64,000 bases of DNA from Haloechinothrix aidingensis (GCF_013450155.1 NZ_JACCKD010000005.1:1-64000); one strand, 5' to 3'. Positions 7,348-17,831 are shown, counted from the stretch's first letter. A program made the numbers and translations. The notes: generated from the sequence alone by a model not told the origin.

Positions 7348-9978
7348 TCACCAACCCAGTGACGCACGGCCCGACTCAGCGGCGACGCGCTCGAGAATCT
7401 CTACAACGCCCCTGGAGCCGTCCACGCGCACGACATCCCCGGTGTGAAGCACCTTCGTGCCGACGCGGGTATTCACGACACACGGGAAGCCGAGTTCCCG
7501 TGCCACCACGGCGGCGTGACTCAACGCGCCGCCGATGTCGACGACCAGCGCCTTGGAGACGAACATGATCGCCGACCAGCTGGGGTCGGTCGTCGGTGCG
7601 ACGAGCACCTCGTCCGGCTGCACTTCGGCGAACGACGGGTCATGGACGACGCGGACACGGCCCTCCACCACGCCGACACTGACGCCGATCCCGCTGACCT
7701 TCTCGTGATCATCAATGATCGAATCAAACGATACCGGTTCGGGGTCGCCCTTCCACATCGCCGGGACGTCCACGCTGCGGTACATCTCGCGGCGGGCTTT
7801 GCGTTTGGTCACGAGGTCCGCTACGTCGGCAGGTAGCGGTTCACGCAACTCCTCAAACGTGAGGTAGAAGATATCCTCGCGCTCGAGCAGCGTGCCGTCC
7901 GCGACCATCAGCTCACCGACGCGGCGGGCCGCGGCGCGGTTGATGTCGATGCACTGCACCATGCCGCGTTTGGTCACCCCGCGCATCGGGATGCCCGCGG
8001 CGGCCATTTTCAGCAACTTGCGGACGATCGGGCGTTGCAGGCGCGGCAGCGACGCGACCAGATCCTCTTGCACCTTCGGTAGCCGCCGCTGCGCCTCGGC
8101 CGTGCGACGAAGCGGGTCGTCCGCGGCGTCCCGAGCGGCGTACTCGTTGACCATCCGGCGGAGCGGTTCGGGGTCCTCGCGCCAGACCTTGCTCGCCACC
8201 TCACCCTCCGCGGGGCCATGGAAGCCATGCTTAGCGAGAACCTGCTCGATCGTGATCTCGCCGCGCGACGCGCGCCATGCGTCACCGATGATGGCCATTT
8301 CGGCCCCGCCGACGCCACTGAGCGTGGCGATGTCGCCGACCCCCGTCTTCTCGACCAGCGAGACGACCGCCTGGTAAAGCGGGCTGACCACACCGAACAC
8401 GACAACCCCCTGCATTACCAGGTTGCGCCGGAAGCGCTCATAGGCCTCGAACAGCAACGCGAGCGCTTCCTGCCGGTCGAGCGTTTCGACACGACGCAGG
8501 CTCGCGCGCCACCACTCGTCCGTTTCCGCGGCAAGCCTGCGCGCCGCGTGGGAAGCGGTGAGCAGTGTCTTCGGTAACCGCCAGGCGATGAAAGCGTACC
8601 GCCGAGTCGTGGGGTGAAAGATGAGGTCGTCTGGGACACGGCCGAGCACACCCTTGACCGACTCCTCCCCCGTCGTGCCCGGCATGCGGTCGCCGAGCAG
8701 AGCGTAGAACTCGGCTTGCATCGCGGCACGGCCGAAGAAGGGGCGCACCAGCAGGCGGTCGTCGGGTGGCCGGGTCACCTCCTTTCGGCTAAGCGCGCCG
8801 ACGCTCCAGGCCGACTTCCGGGCTGCATGGTCGACTGATTCTTTCCACAGGCTGTAGCCCAGTGGCGTGAGCACGCCCGGGAGGCCCTCGCCGATATTGT
8901 CGGTGGACCAGTGCAGGTCCTCGGCGCCGGTACTGTGCAGCACGTCCCACTCCTCACCGACCTGCGACCAGTCTGCCTTCGCCTGCGCCACCGCGGCCGG
9001 CGCGAGTTCGGCGGCGCGGCGGCTCCATACCGTTTCGGCGCGCGCCTGCAGCGTGAAGAGCTCGCGGCCAGCTCCGCCGATGGCCCACTCGACGTCCATG
9101 AGGTGCTCGAAGTCGTTCTCGATCCGCACGCCGAGATCGGCGAGGGCCAGGACTTCGTCGGCAGACAGGCACGGCTCGTTCTGTTTCGCGGCCTCGACTT
9201 CCTGTAGCCGGGCCTCGCCGCACTGCGGGTCGAACTGGTGGGCGTGTGTCTTCTGCGCGATCTCGTGGCGGCGCACCTCGCGGGCACCCTTGTCAACCCA
9301 GAATCGGTCGACGCCTACGTCGCCCCGCACGACGCCCTCACCGAGGCCGTACGCGGCTTCGATGTAGACGACGGAGCGGTCGCCGTCCACGGGCTCCAGA
9401 GTCATCATCACGCCGGCCGCGTCCGGCACGACCATGCGCTGGACGACGACGGCGATCGCGAGGTCCTCGGGCATCACGTCGAGCCGGGAGCGGTACGCGA
9501 TGGCTTGCTGGGTGAACAGGCTTGCCCAGCACCGGCGGACGTGCCGCATGACCTCGTCGGCACCGGAGACCCAGAGAAAGGTCTCCAGCTGGCCAGCGAA
9601 CGACGCCTCGGCCATATCCTCCGACGTAGCACTCGAGCGCACCGCCACGGACGCTGCGCCGTCCTGCACGAGCTGCTCATAGGCTGTGACGATCGACGCG
9701 ACGATGTCGCCAGGCATCGTGACGTCCTCGAACAACGCCTGGATCTCGGCCGACAGCCGACCCGACTCCGCAACGGCCTCTCCCGAAGCGAGGATTTCAG
9801 CGATCTTCCGCTCGAGACCAGTTTCCACGATCACACGACGGTAGGCATCGGTCACGACCACGAAACCATCGGGAACGTTCTGATGGTGACCAGTGAGGGC
9901 ACCGAGCCCGGCAGCCTTGCCACCGACGTCCTCGACCGGCGCGTCCGCGCAGTCACTGGTCCACCGGATGTAGCTCAT
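7348..9978 (-). CDS. Rifampin-phosphotransferase-like ATP-grasp/swivelling-His dikinase (876 aa)
   Basis: The family transfers the beta-phosphate of ATP through a phospho-His to a small molecule, giving AMP and phosphate. The N-terminal third is the PEP-synthase-type ATP-grasp domain (GGKAAGLG near 19-26; AVRSSATSEDMAEASFAGQ). The catalytic His821 lies in GGALSHAAVVARELG close to the C-terminus, followed by the VRVDGSRGVVEIL end. This order (ATP domain, middle domain, His domain last, no PEP-binding barrel) is that of rifampin phosphotransferase, not PEP synthase. The middle region (about 330-760) would hold the substrate. Good AAGGA site before ATG 9978. Same strand as the P450/ferredoxin, 185 bp upstream of them. 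Confidence 0.8.
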   Translation of the reverse strand: MSYIRWTSDCADAPVEDVGGKAAGLGALTGHHQNVPDGFVVVTDAYRRVIVETGLERKIAEILASGEAVAESGRLSAEIQALFEDVTMPGDIVASIVTAYEQLVQDGAASVAVRSSATSEDMAEASFAGQLETFLWVSGADEVMRHVRRCWASLFTQQAIAYRSRLDVMPEDLAIAVVVQRMVVPDAAGVMMTLEPVDGDRSVVYIEAAYGLGEGVVRGDVGVDRFWVDKGAREVRRHEIAQKTHAHQFDPQCGEARLQEVEAAKQNEPCLSADEVLALADLGVRIENDFEHLMDVEWAIGGAGRELFTLQARAETVWSRRAAELAPAAVAQAKADWSQVGEEWDVLHSTGAEDLHWSTDNIGEGLPGVLTPLGYSLWKESVDHAARKSAWSVGALSRKEVTRPPDDRLLVRPFFGRAAMQAEFYALLGDRMPGTTGEESVKGVLGRVPDDLIFHPTTRRYAFIAWRLPKTLLTASHAARRLAAETDEWWRASLRRVETLDRQEALALLFEAYERFRRNLVMQGVVVFGVVSPLYQAVVSLVEKTGVGDIATLSGVGGAEMAIIGDAWRASRGEITIEQVLAKHGFHGPAEGEVASKVWREDPEPLRRMVNEYAARDAADDPLRRTAEAQRRLPKVQEDLVASLPRLQRPIVRKLLKMAAAGIPMRGVTKRGMVQCIDINRAAARRVGELMVADGTLLEREDIFYLTFEELREPLPADVADLVTKRKARREMYRSVDVPAMWKGDPEPVSFDSIIDDHEKVSGIGVSVGVVEGRVRVVHDPSFAEVQPDEVLVAPTTDPSWSAIMFVSKALVVDIGGALSHAAVVARELGFPCVVNTRVGTKVLHTGDVVRVDGSRGVVEILERVAAESGRASLGW

Positions 9979-10109
9979 TCACTCGTCCTTCATGACAAGA
10001 CCGATCTGGTGCGCGTCGCCGTTCGCAGGCGGAACAGCCTCCCACCCCGGCGCCCGGCGATTCCGCCGGGCGCGGCCAACCGTCACCGAAGAGGCGGCAG
10101 CTAGGCGTA

Positions 10110-10165
10110 ACGGACTCCACACTTGAACTTGTGACAATATTTGTAATAATGTAATCATGCCTCAA
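10110..10165. promoter_or_regulatory. AT-rich promoter/operator region of the dikinase
   Basis: A strikingly AT-rich patch in GC-rich surroundings, about 140 bp upstream of the minus-strand dikinase, containing TTGTGACAA and alternating TTACATTATTACAA. It suits a minus-strand promoter and a TetR-type operator; the tetR gene at 10328 reads away from it. Confidence 0.35.
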
Positions 10166-10327
10166 GCCGGTCCTGCAGGTCACGATTTGCGTCACTGCCC
10201 GCGAGCGCGCACGCTGTGCTACCGCCATGAACGAACGCCCCGGGCTACGATGGGCGCGCTGAAGCACACCCGTACATCCACGGCCTCCTCACGCTGACCC
10301 GAGCAGCGATCAGGCATACTGAGAATC

Positions 10328-10975
10328 ATGCCAAGGCCTACACATCCGCTGTTGAGCCGAGAAGCCGTGGTAGCGACGGCAGTTCGAGTAATCGATTCCG
10401 AGGGGCTGGCGGCGTGCAGTCTCCCTCGGCTCGCACGCGAGCTTTCCGTCAAGGCTCCCTCGCTGTATCACCACTTCGACGATCGAGCCGACATCATGGC
10501 CGAGGTCGCACGGTACATCGTTTGGCAGACTCCGATCCCGAAAGAGCAAACGGGTGACTGGATCGAGTGGTTCGTCGAACTTGCGGTCAATTTCCGTAGA
10601 ACCATCCTCGACCATCCCAATGCCGCTCAAATCCTCCTAGAATACGTTCCGCGTGACGTGTTGAGCACGTTGTACGACAACGCAGCTCGGCGTCTCCAAG
10701 AGGCCAACGTCCCGAGCCACCTTCACGTGATGATCCTGGACGGCGTCGAAGCATTGTGCCTGGGATCCGGCCTGACACAGGCGATGAGAAAGTCCGGCGG
10801 GCGGTCGCAGATCTTCCCAGCGGTCAACCACGACCAATCGGCGCTGGCCGCCGCAGTCACGGCAAGCCACTGGACGACGGCTGAGGAAGTCTTCGCCGAG
10901 GTCTTGCGCAATTTCTTACGTGGCGTAACCATGTCTGACGAGCCAGCAAGATCGACGACGCCAGTGAGTCTGTAA
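10328..10975 (+). CDS. TetR-family transcriptional regulator (215 aa)
   Basis: N-terminal helix-turn-helix (LARELSVKAPSLYHHFDDRA, about 35-55) following the usual REAVVATAVRVIDSEG helix. The C-terminal all-helical domain has the ILDGVEALCLGSGL core of TetR_C-type ligand domains. Complete at 215 aa, starting at ATG 10328. It diverges from the dikinase gene and is the natural candidate to control it and the P450 genes. Confidence 0.9.
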   Translation: MPRPTHPLLSREAVVATAVRVIDSEGLAACSLPRLARELSVKAPSLYHHFDDRADIMAEVARYIVWQTPIPKEQTGDWIEWFVELAVNFRRTILDHPNAAQILLEYVPRDVLSTLYDNAARRLQEANVPSHLHVMILDGVEALCLGSGLTQAMRKSGGRSQIFPAVNHDQSALAAAVTASHWTTAEEVFAEVLRNFLRGVTMSDEPARSTTPVSL

Positions 10976-11154
10976 CGCTTTCAGTACAACATATCAAATC
11001 GGCCTTATTGGCGACGCGGCCCGGATCCACCGGGAAATTGTGTCATGATCAATTTCCTGATGGTTCGTTAATCCTCGTTCCGGGTGGGTCACGCGGTTGG
11101 GAGCGCGGAGTCTGCTGGCCTGACCTTCCCCGCACGGCGCCGCGCAGGCTAAGC

Positions 11155-11799
<645 letters not shown>

Positions 11800-11924
11800 C
11801 TCGCTCGTCAACGATCCTTCCCGCCAAGCAAGCTCGGCGTGTCAAGACCACGTACAGTGTTCAGCGACAGGCCCATCGCAGCGAGGCAGCCGGTCGATGT
11901 CTGGCATGTTGCTATGATCGTTGT

Positions 11925-14237
11925 ATGGGATCGCTGGCTGTGGGCAATCTGCCGGCTGAGCTGACCAGTTTCGTCGGTCGCCGGCACGAGCTGGCCCGGG
12001 CCAGGGAGCTGCTGACAACGACCCGGTTGCTGACCCTGACCGGGCCCGGCGGCGTGGGTAAGTCCCGGCTGGCTCTGCAATTGGCCGAGCAGTCACGCCG
12101 CGCGTTCACCGATGGGGTGGGGCTGGTTGAACTGGCTGACCTGCAGCAGGGCGACCTGGTCGCACAGAGCGTAGCGAGCGTGTTCGGGCTGCGCGACGAA
12201 ACCTCCCGGCCAGTGGAACGGCTCGCCGACTACCTGCGGGACAAGCACGTCCTGCTGATCATGGACAACTGCGAACACCTGGTCGAGGCGTGCGCAGTAC
12301 TGATCAGCAAACTGCTGGCCGCTGCCCCGCAGGTGCGCGTCCTGGCCACCAGCCGACACGTGCTCGGGACCGAGGGTGAGCAGGTGCTGCGGGTGCCGCC
12401 GCTGTCGCTGCCCGCGGATGAGGACCGGCAGCTCGGCGAGCAGCAGGTGGGCACGGACGCGGTCACGCTGTTCGCCGAGCGAGCCACGGCCGCCGATTCC
12501 ACGTTTCAGGTGACCGAGGCGAACCGGGACGCCGTGATCGCGCTGTGCCAGCGGTTGGAGGGGATGCCACTGGCACTGGAGCTGGCCGCGGCCCGGCTGC
12601 GGGCCGTCGACATCGAGCAGGTGCTGGCGCGGCTGGATGACGCGCTGGGGCTGCTGACCACGGGGCAACGCACCGTACCCCCGCGGCAGCAGACGCTGGA
12701 GGCCACCGTGGCCTGGAGCTACCACCTGTGCTCGCCTGGCGAGCAGCACCTGTGGAACCAGCTTTCGATCTTTTCCGGCGGGTTCACCCTGGATGCCGCC
12801 GAACACATCTGCCGGGTACCCGATGACGAGCAGCACGGGGTGTTCGACCTACTGTCCGGCCTGGTCGACAAGTCCATCGTCCAACGCAGCCACCCCACCA
12901 ACGACCAGCCGATGCGCTACACGCTGCCGGAGGTGCTGCGCCAGTTCGGGCACACCCAGCTCGCCGCCTCCGGTGACGAGAACGCGGTGCGTTCCCGGCA
13001 CCGCGACTACTTCGCCGAGCTAGCCAGCCGAGGCGAGCAGGACTACTGCAGCAGCAGGGATCTGGACTGGTTCCGCCAGGTACACCGGGAGCACGCGAAC
13101 TTGCGCGCCGCCCTGGACTTCAGCCTCACACAACCCGAGCAAGCTCCGACCACGTTAACCATCGCCATGCAGCTACGCCCCTTCTGGCTGCACAGCGGCT
13201 ATAACCACGAGGGCTACCGATGGCTGTGTACTGCACTGGAACACGCGACTGCAGCCACACCACTGCGCGCACGCGCCTTGTCGACAGCCAGCCTGTTGGC
13301 GGCATTGTTATCTGAGACCGACAAGGCCAAGTACTTGCTGGCCGAATCCCGCCAGCTCACCAGTCAGATCCGTGCTGACGAGGCTGCCGCTGAGGCCACA
13401 CTCGCCTCAGCGTTGCTCGCGTTCGCCGATGGCGACTCCGATGAGGCGCTGCGCCTGGCACGTCTAGCGGCCCAACGGTGCCGCGCGGCCGGCATACAGG
13501 GTGTAGCCACCGAAAGCCTGAGTGCCGCAACAGTGTTCGCCCTCGGAATCGACGATCCAACAGCGGGAGAGCTAGCTCAGGAGCTCCTCAGCCTGACCAC
13601 GAGTCAAGAGGCGCACCTACTGAAGGCTCTTGCGCTGTGGCTGGTCGGGCTGGCCCACTGGCGCGAGAACAATCAGCAGGCCGCGCAGGAGCACCTGGGG
13701 CAGGCCCTCGAACTGTTCACGCAGTCCGAACAGCCACTGGTGATCGCCCATTGCCTGGACGGGCTGGCCTGGTCAGCAGCCAGCAGCGGCGACTACTATC
13801 GGGCGGCCCGGCTCATGGGCGCAGCCAGGACCCGCTGGAAACGCAACCACCTGAGCCTCGCACACGCCATGACAGCCCGATTCGGCGCAGATCGCCAGCA
13901 CTTCGTGCGCGCAGCACTCGGCGATTCCGCCTTCAACGCAGCATTCGATCGCGGCGCCAACTCCACCTTGGAGGAGATAATCAACTACGCCCTCGGCAAA
14001 CGGGCGCCCGAATCGCAACAAACCGCCCCCAGCGCAGCATCGGCCCTGCTGACCACCCGCGAAACCGAAATCGCAGAACACGTAGCGCATGGCCTGAGCA
14101 ACAAGGAAATCGCCAGCAAACTCGTCATCTCCACCCGCACCGTCGACACCCACGTCGACCACATCCTCCACAAGCTCGGCGTCCACTCCCGCACCCAAAT
14201 CGCCATGTGGATCAGTGACCACAAGGGACTGTCCTGA
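11925..14237 (+). CDS. STAND ATPase/LuxR-type transcriptional regulator (770 aa)
   Basis: Large signal-integrating regulator. Residues 1-330 form an AAA/NB-ARC ATPase with Walker A GPGGVGKS (40-47) and VLLIMDNCEHLVEA as Walker B. The middle is helical and TPR-like. The last 65 residues are a LuxR/GerE helix-turn-helix (LTTRETEIAEHVAHGLSNKE, VDTHVDHILHKLGVHSRTQI). The ATG at 11925 is chosen because homology begins at NLPAELTSFVGRR; an open frame further upstream runs through IS debris. The stop TGA falls inside the left end of the adjacent IS256 element, so the native last residues may have been replaced. The target is unknown. Confidence 0.85.
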   Translation: MGSLAVGNLPAELTSFVGRRHELARARELLTTTRLLTLTGPGGVGKSRLALQLAEQSRRAFTDGVGLVELADLQQGDLVAQSVASVFGLRDETSRPVERLADYLRDKHVLLIMDNCEHLVEACAVLISKLLAAAPQVRVLATSRHVLGTEGEQVLRVPPLSLPADEDRQLGEQQVGTDAVTLFAERATAADSTFQVTEANRDAVIALCQRLEGMPLALELAAARLRAVDIEQVLARLDDALGLLTTGQRTVPPRQQTLEATVAWSYHLCSPGEQHLWNQLSIFSGGFTLDAAEHICRVPDDEQHGVFDLLSGLVDKSIVQRSHPTNDQPMRYTLPEVLRQFGHTQLAASGDENAVRSRHRDYFAELASRGEQDYCSSRDLDWFRQVHREHANLRAALDFSLTQPEQAPTTLTIAMQLRPFWLHSGYNHEGYRWLCTALEHATAATPLRARALSTASLLAALLSETDKAKYLLAESRQLTSQIRADEAAAEATLASALLAFADGDSDEALRLARLAAQRCRAAGIQGVATESLSAATVFALGIDDPTAGELAQELLSLTTSQEAHLLKALALWLVGLAHWRENNQQAAQEHLGQALELFTQSEQPLVIAHCLDGLAWSAASSGDYYRAARLMGAARTRWKRNHLSLAHAMTARFGADRQHFVRAALGDSAFNAAFDRGANSTLEEIINYALGKRAPESQQTAPSAASALLTTRETEIAEHVAHGLSNKEIASKLVISTRTVDTHVDHILHKLGVHSRTQIAMWISDHKGLS

Positions 14238-15583
14238 TCTTTGTGTGTGGGGTGGTGATCCGACAGGCTGGAGCGGTTGCTTCGGCCGGAAAGGATCGCC
14301 ATGACAGACGAGAACACGAGCGGCGAGGGTCTGGATGTGCAGCTGGCGCAGGAGCTGGTCGAGCGGGCTCGCCAGGAGGGAGTGTCGCTGGTGGGCCCGG
14401 ACGGGCTGCTGGCGGGGGTGACCCGCACGGTGTTGCAGACCGCGCTGGATGCCGAGATGACCGAGCATTTGGGATATGCCAAAGGCGACCTGGTTACCGA
14501 CACCAGTGGTAATCACCGCAACGGCACCTCGCCCAAGACGGTGCAGACTGAGGTCGGACCGGTACCACTGGAGGTGCCGCGGGACCGGCAGGGCAGCTTC
14601 GAGCCGCAGATCGTTCCCAAACACTCCCGGCGTGTCGAGGGATTCGATGACGCGATCATCTCGCTGTATGCCAAGGGCCTCACCACCGGCGAGATCCAGG
14701 CCCACTTGGCCGAGATCTACTCCACCGAGGTGTCCAAGGACCTCATCAGCCGCGTCACCGACCAGGTCGTTGATGAACTCAACACCTGGCAACACCGGCC
14801 GTTGGATCGCGTATACCCGGTGGTGCTGATCGACGCTATCCACGTGAAGATCCGTGAAGGCCAGGTCACCAACCGCCCGATCTATGTGGTTGTCGGCATC
14901 AACTGCGACGGCGAACGCGACGTGCTCGGCCTATGGGCCGGCACCGGCGGCGAGGGCGCCAAGCACTGGATGAACGTGCTCACCGAGCTACGCAACCGTG
15001 GCGTGGCCGACGTGCTCATCTGCTGCTGCGACGGCCTCAAAGGCCTGCCGGAGGCCATCGCCGAGGTCTGGCCCCTGGCCACGGTGCAAGAATGCGTGGT
15101 GCACTTAGTGCGCTCCAGCCTGCGGTATGCCTCCAAGAAACACTGGGGTCCGATCACCAAGGCGCTGCGCACGGTCTACACCGCCCCGACCCTCGAGGCC
15201 GCCGAAGCCCGCTTCGCCGAGTTCGAACAGGCCTGGGGTGGCACGTATCCGGCGATCATTCGCTTGTGGCGCTCTTCGTGGGAACAGTTCACACCGTTCC
15301 TGACGTTCCCACCGGAGATCCGCAAGATCATCTACACCACGAATGCGGTGGAAAGCCTCAACGCGCGGTTCCGGCAGGCCGCCCGCCGACGGGGCCACTT
15401 CCCGAACGAACAGGCCGCGCTGAAGGTACTCTACCTGGTCATCCGCAGCCCCCAACGCAACCGCACGAACGTCACCGGACGAACCCCCGGATGGAAGGCC
15501 GTGCTGAACACGCTGACCATGTTCTACGGTGATCGCATCACCCTGACCTAAACACCATCACCGCCCCACACACGAAAAATCAG
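14234..15583 (+). mobile_element. Intact IS256-family insertion sequence (about 1350 bp)
   Basis: Inverted ends CTGATCTTT-GTGTGTGGGGTGGTGAT (from 14234) and, read inward from 15583, CTGATTTTTCGTGTGTGGGGCGGTGAT differ at few positions and flank one complete transposase gene. The left end overlaps the stop codon of the LuxR-type regulator. The flanking bases do not form an obvious 8-bp duplication, so the insertion may be old or one flank was rearranged. Confidence 0.85.
14301..15551 (+). CDS. IS256-family (mutator) transposase (416 aa)
   Basis: DDE transposase of the flanking element. Recognisable blocks: EHLGYAKGD at the N-terminus, the first Asp in VVLIDAIHVKIREG, the second in CCCDGLKGLPEAI, and the catalytic Glu in TTNAVESLNARFRQ. 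ATG 14301 (MTDENTSGEG) follows AAAGGA; an upstream in-frame start at 14277 has no such site. Full length and undisturbed, so potentially active. Confidence 0.92.
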   Translation: MTDENTSGEGLDVQLAQELVERARQEGVSLVGPDGLLAGVTRTVLQTALDAEMTEHLGYAKGDLVTDTSGNHRNGTSPKTVQTEVGPVPLEVPRDRQGSFEPQIVPKHSRRVEGFDDAIISLYAKGLTTGEIQAHLAEIYSTEVSKDLISRVTDQVVDELNTWQHRPLDRVYPVVLIDAIHVKIREGQVTNRPIYVVVGINCDGERDVLGLWAGTGGEGAKHWMNVLTELRNRGVADVLICCCDGLKGLPEAIAEVWPLATVQECVVHLVRSSLRYASKKHWGPITKALRTVYTAPTLEAAEARFAEFEQAWGGTYPAIIRLWRSSWEQFTPFLTFPPEIRKIIYTTNAVESLNARFRQAARRRGHFPNEQAALKVLYLVIRSPQRNRTNVTGRTPGWKAVLNTLTMFYGDRITLT

Positions 15584-15620
15584 ACACACCCGACCACAAC
15601 CGGGGGTCGGTCAGTTGAAC

Positions 15621-16140
15621 GGCTCTGTCCCACATTCGTTGGTGACGGTGTGTGCCGGTGTTCCGGCCGGATACGGCATGTTATACCAGCGTGAGGCTCG
15701 TGCGACGTCGATCAACTTCTGAGACTGGTGTCCTCAGGATTGTCTTCCCTGGCCATCGAGGGTGTCGAGGATGATGCTGGGACGATCGTGGGCCGGGCAT
15801 CGACGCCGTGCGGGCCGGTGGCTAGCCCGGTATGCGCCGTCGAGACGGGGTAGGTGCATGCCTGTGTCGAACGGCGGGTGACCGACGTGCCGGTGGATGG
15901 GCGGCGGTTACCAGTGCGGGCGCGGATGTGCTGGGCGACGTCGGCGTGCTCGCCGCAGACATCCCACAAACAGCCGGGCCGGTGTGGCCGAGCGATATCA
16001 GCGCCGCACTGCCCGGCTGGCTGTGCACGTCGGCCGTGTCGTGCGGGATCTGGCCGGGCGTACAGGCGTCACCCTCCTCCGCTACCGCAGACTGCTCGGC
16101 TCAGGCTACCCAACGCCACCGCCGAATGCGGGACAGAGCC
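15621..16140 (+). mobile_element. Deleted ISL3-family element, 520 bp, with intact ends
   Basis: GGCTCTGTCCCACATTCG at 15621-15638 is mirrored by CGAATGCGGGACAGAGCC at 16123-16140 (17 of 18 match). The plus strand inside encodes a decayed ISL3 transposase N-terminus: LAIEGVEDDAGTIV, ASTPCGPVA, an in-frame stop, then VERRVTDVPVDGRRLPVRAR. The catalytic part is missing. With both ends kept it could be moved in trans, like a MITE. Confidence 0.75.
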
Positions 16141-16169
16141 ATCAATCAGACAGTCGCCCTGCCCACGTG

Positions 16170-17774
16170 TCATGCGGACCGAAGAATTAGTTCCGCCGCA
16201 CGCTCGCCGATCATCATAGCCGGGGCGTTGGTGTTACCACTGGTCACGGTGGGCATAATGGAGGCGTCTGCGACTCTCAGCCCCTTGACGCCATTAACTC
16301 GCAATTCTGGATCGACAACAGAGCGGTCATCGTTACCCATTTTGCAAGTACCCACCGGATGGTAAGACGACGTTACATATTCGCGCGCATACTGCTTCCA
16401 GTCGGCGTCAGTTCGACACATGGCTTCTGGTTCGAACGGTTCCCCGATCAAGTCTGCGATCGCAGGTTGCTCCATGATACGTCGAACCTCCCACGCTCCA
16501 CTAATGATGTCGCGAACGTCTTCCTCCTCAGCCAGGTACTGATAGTTGATCAGTGGAGGTGCCTCTGGATCAGAGCTACGCAGGCTAACAGTCCCGCGCG
16601 CCCGTGGATGAAGCAGTGTGGATGAGGCGAGAAAACCGTCGTACTTTGCTGGCTGCACGTTGAAGGCGCCGTCTTCATCCACGCCGCGGGTAATGGCCAC
16701 TGGGACGAACTGCAGCTGCAGATCAGGGGTCTCACGTGCCGGATCCGTCTTATGCATGACTTGAACCTGCACCATCGTGATCGCCAGCATCCCGCTTCCG
16801 TAGAGAGCATAATCGCGCAAACCCTTGAGGAGGGTACTTGCCCTCATCTTGTTCGCTGTCGGAATATTGGCATGCCAACGTTGCATGAGAAACGCGTGGT
16901 CATGCAAGTTCGCCCCCACACCAGGATTGACATGAACTACGTCGATGTCGAATTCGTTAAGGGTATCCCTCGGCCCGATACCTGAAAGCATCAAGATCTT
17001 CGGCGAAGAAAGAGATCCAGCACACAATATCACCTCTTCGCGTACTCGCGCGCGTTCTAGCTTTCCGTCGAGACGATACTCGACACCTATAGCACGATCG
17101 CCGTCAAAAAGCACACGATGCACCATGGCCTTCTTCTGCACGGTCAAATTGCCCTTTGGTGCCACGCTACGAAGGTATTCGCGAGAGGCCTGCGACCGGG
17201 TTCCGCGCTGCCGGTGATTAACTTGAATCAAATCGACGCCATCCTGGATGGCTCCGTTGTAATCTTCTGTACGTGGATGGCCAGCTTGAAGTGCAGATTC
17301 CAAGTAGGCCAGGTTTGCTTGGTCCCGATAACCTTGAAGCTTTACCGATATAGGCCCATCGCCGCCCCGATATTCATTGGCGCCGCGCTCCCAGCTTTCC
17401 ATCCGTTTGAACGATGGAAGTACTGAATCATAATCCCAACCGGAACAACCGAGCTTCGCCCATCCGTCGAAGTCAGCTCGATTGCCCCTGACATACACAC
17501 ATGAGTTGATTGAGCCGCCACCGCCCAGTACCTTTCCGGCCATCCACGCTTCGGGCGAGTTGGTTCGGGTAGGATCAGGTTCGACCGGATATTTCCAGTT
17601 GAGTCGCTGGTACGCGGAAACCACGCCAGCTGGAATCAAAACATCCGGCCTCCGGTCGGTGCCTCCTGCTTCGAGCAGGAGCACTTTAGCTCCACCTTCG
17701 GCGAGGCGACTGCCGACGATCGCACCCGAGGAGCCACCACCCACAACGACGTAGTCGTAGTTCGCGGTGCGCAT
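16170..17774 (-). CDS. GMC-family FAD alcohol oxidoreductase/dehydrogenase (534 aa)
   Basis: Oxidises an alcohol to an aldehyde or ketone using FAD. N-terminal dinucleotide fold VVGGGSSGAIVGSRL (9-23) and LLLEAGGTD; GMC signature GKVLGGGGSINSCVYVRG; catalytic His472 in SYHPVGTCKMG and the Asn-containing GNTNAP (513-518). Complete length for the choline-dehydrogenase-like branch. ATG 17774 has AAGGAG seven bases upstream. Lies 57 bp downstream of a P450 on the same strand, so the P450 product could be its substrate. A decayed close relative lies at 33060-33735. Confidence 0.92.
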   Translation of the reverse strand: MRTANYDYVVVGGGSSGAIVGSRLAEGGAKVLLLEAGGTDRRPDVLIPAGVVSAYQRLNWKYPVEPDPTRTNSPEAWMAGKVLGGGGSINSCVYVRGNRADFDGWAKLGCSGWDYDSVLPSFKRMESWERGANEYRGGDGPISVKLQGYRDQANLAYLESALQAGHPRTEDYNGAIQDGVDLIQVNHRQRGTRSQASREYLRSVAPKGNLTVQKKAMVHRVLFDGDRAIGVEYRLDGKLERARVREEVILCAGSLSSPKILMLSGIGPRDTLNEFDIDVVHVNPGVGANLHDHAFLMQRWHANIPTANKMRASTLLKGLRDYALYGSGMLAITMVQVQVMHKTDPARETPDLQLQFVPVAITRGVDEDGAFNVQPAKYDGFLASSTLLHPRARGTVSLRSSDPEAPPLINYQYLAEEEDVRDIISGAWEVRRIMEQPAIADLIGEPFEPEAMCRTDADWKQYAREYVTSSYHPVGTCKMGNDDRSVVDPELRVNGVKGLRVADASIMPTVTSGNTNAPAMMIGERAAELILRSA

Positions 17775-17831
17775 AGAAAACTCCTTGTCAACTCGAGGAA
17801 AGCGCTACTAACGGCGGCCACGGAAACGAGC

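Noticed and set aside
9238-10104. Plus-strand frame of 288 codons opposite the dikinase
   Set aside because: Antisense shadow of a well-supported gene, no family resemblance.
14226-15591. Search for a target-site duplication around the IS256 copy at 14234
   Set aside because: The flanking octamers (around GGACTGTC and ACACACCC) do not match, so no duplication is claimed.
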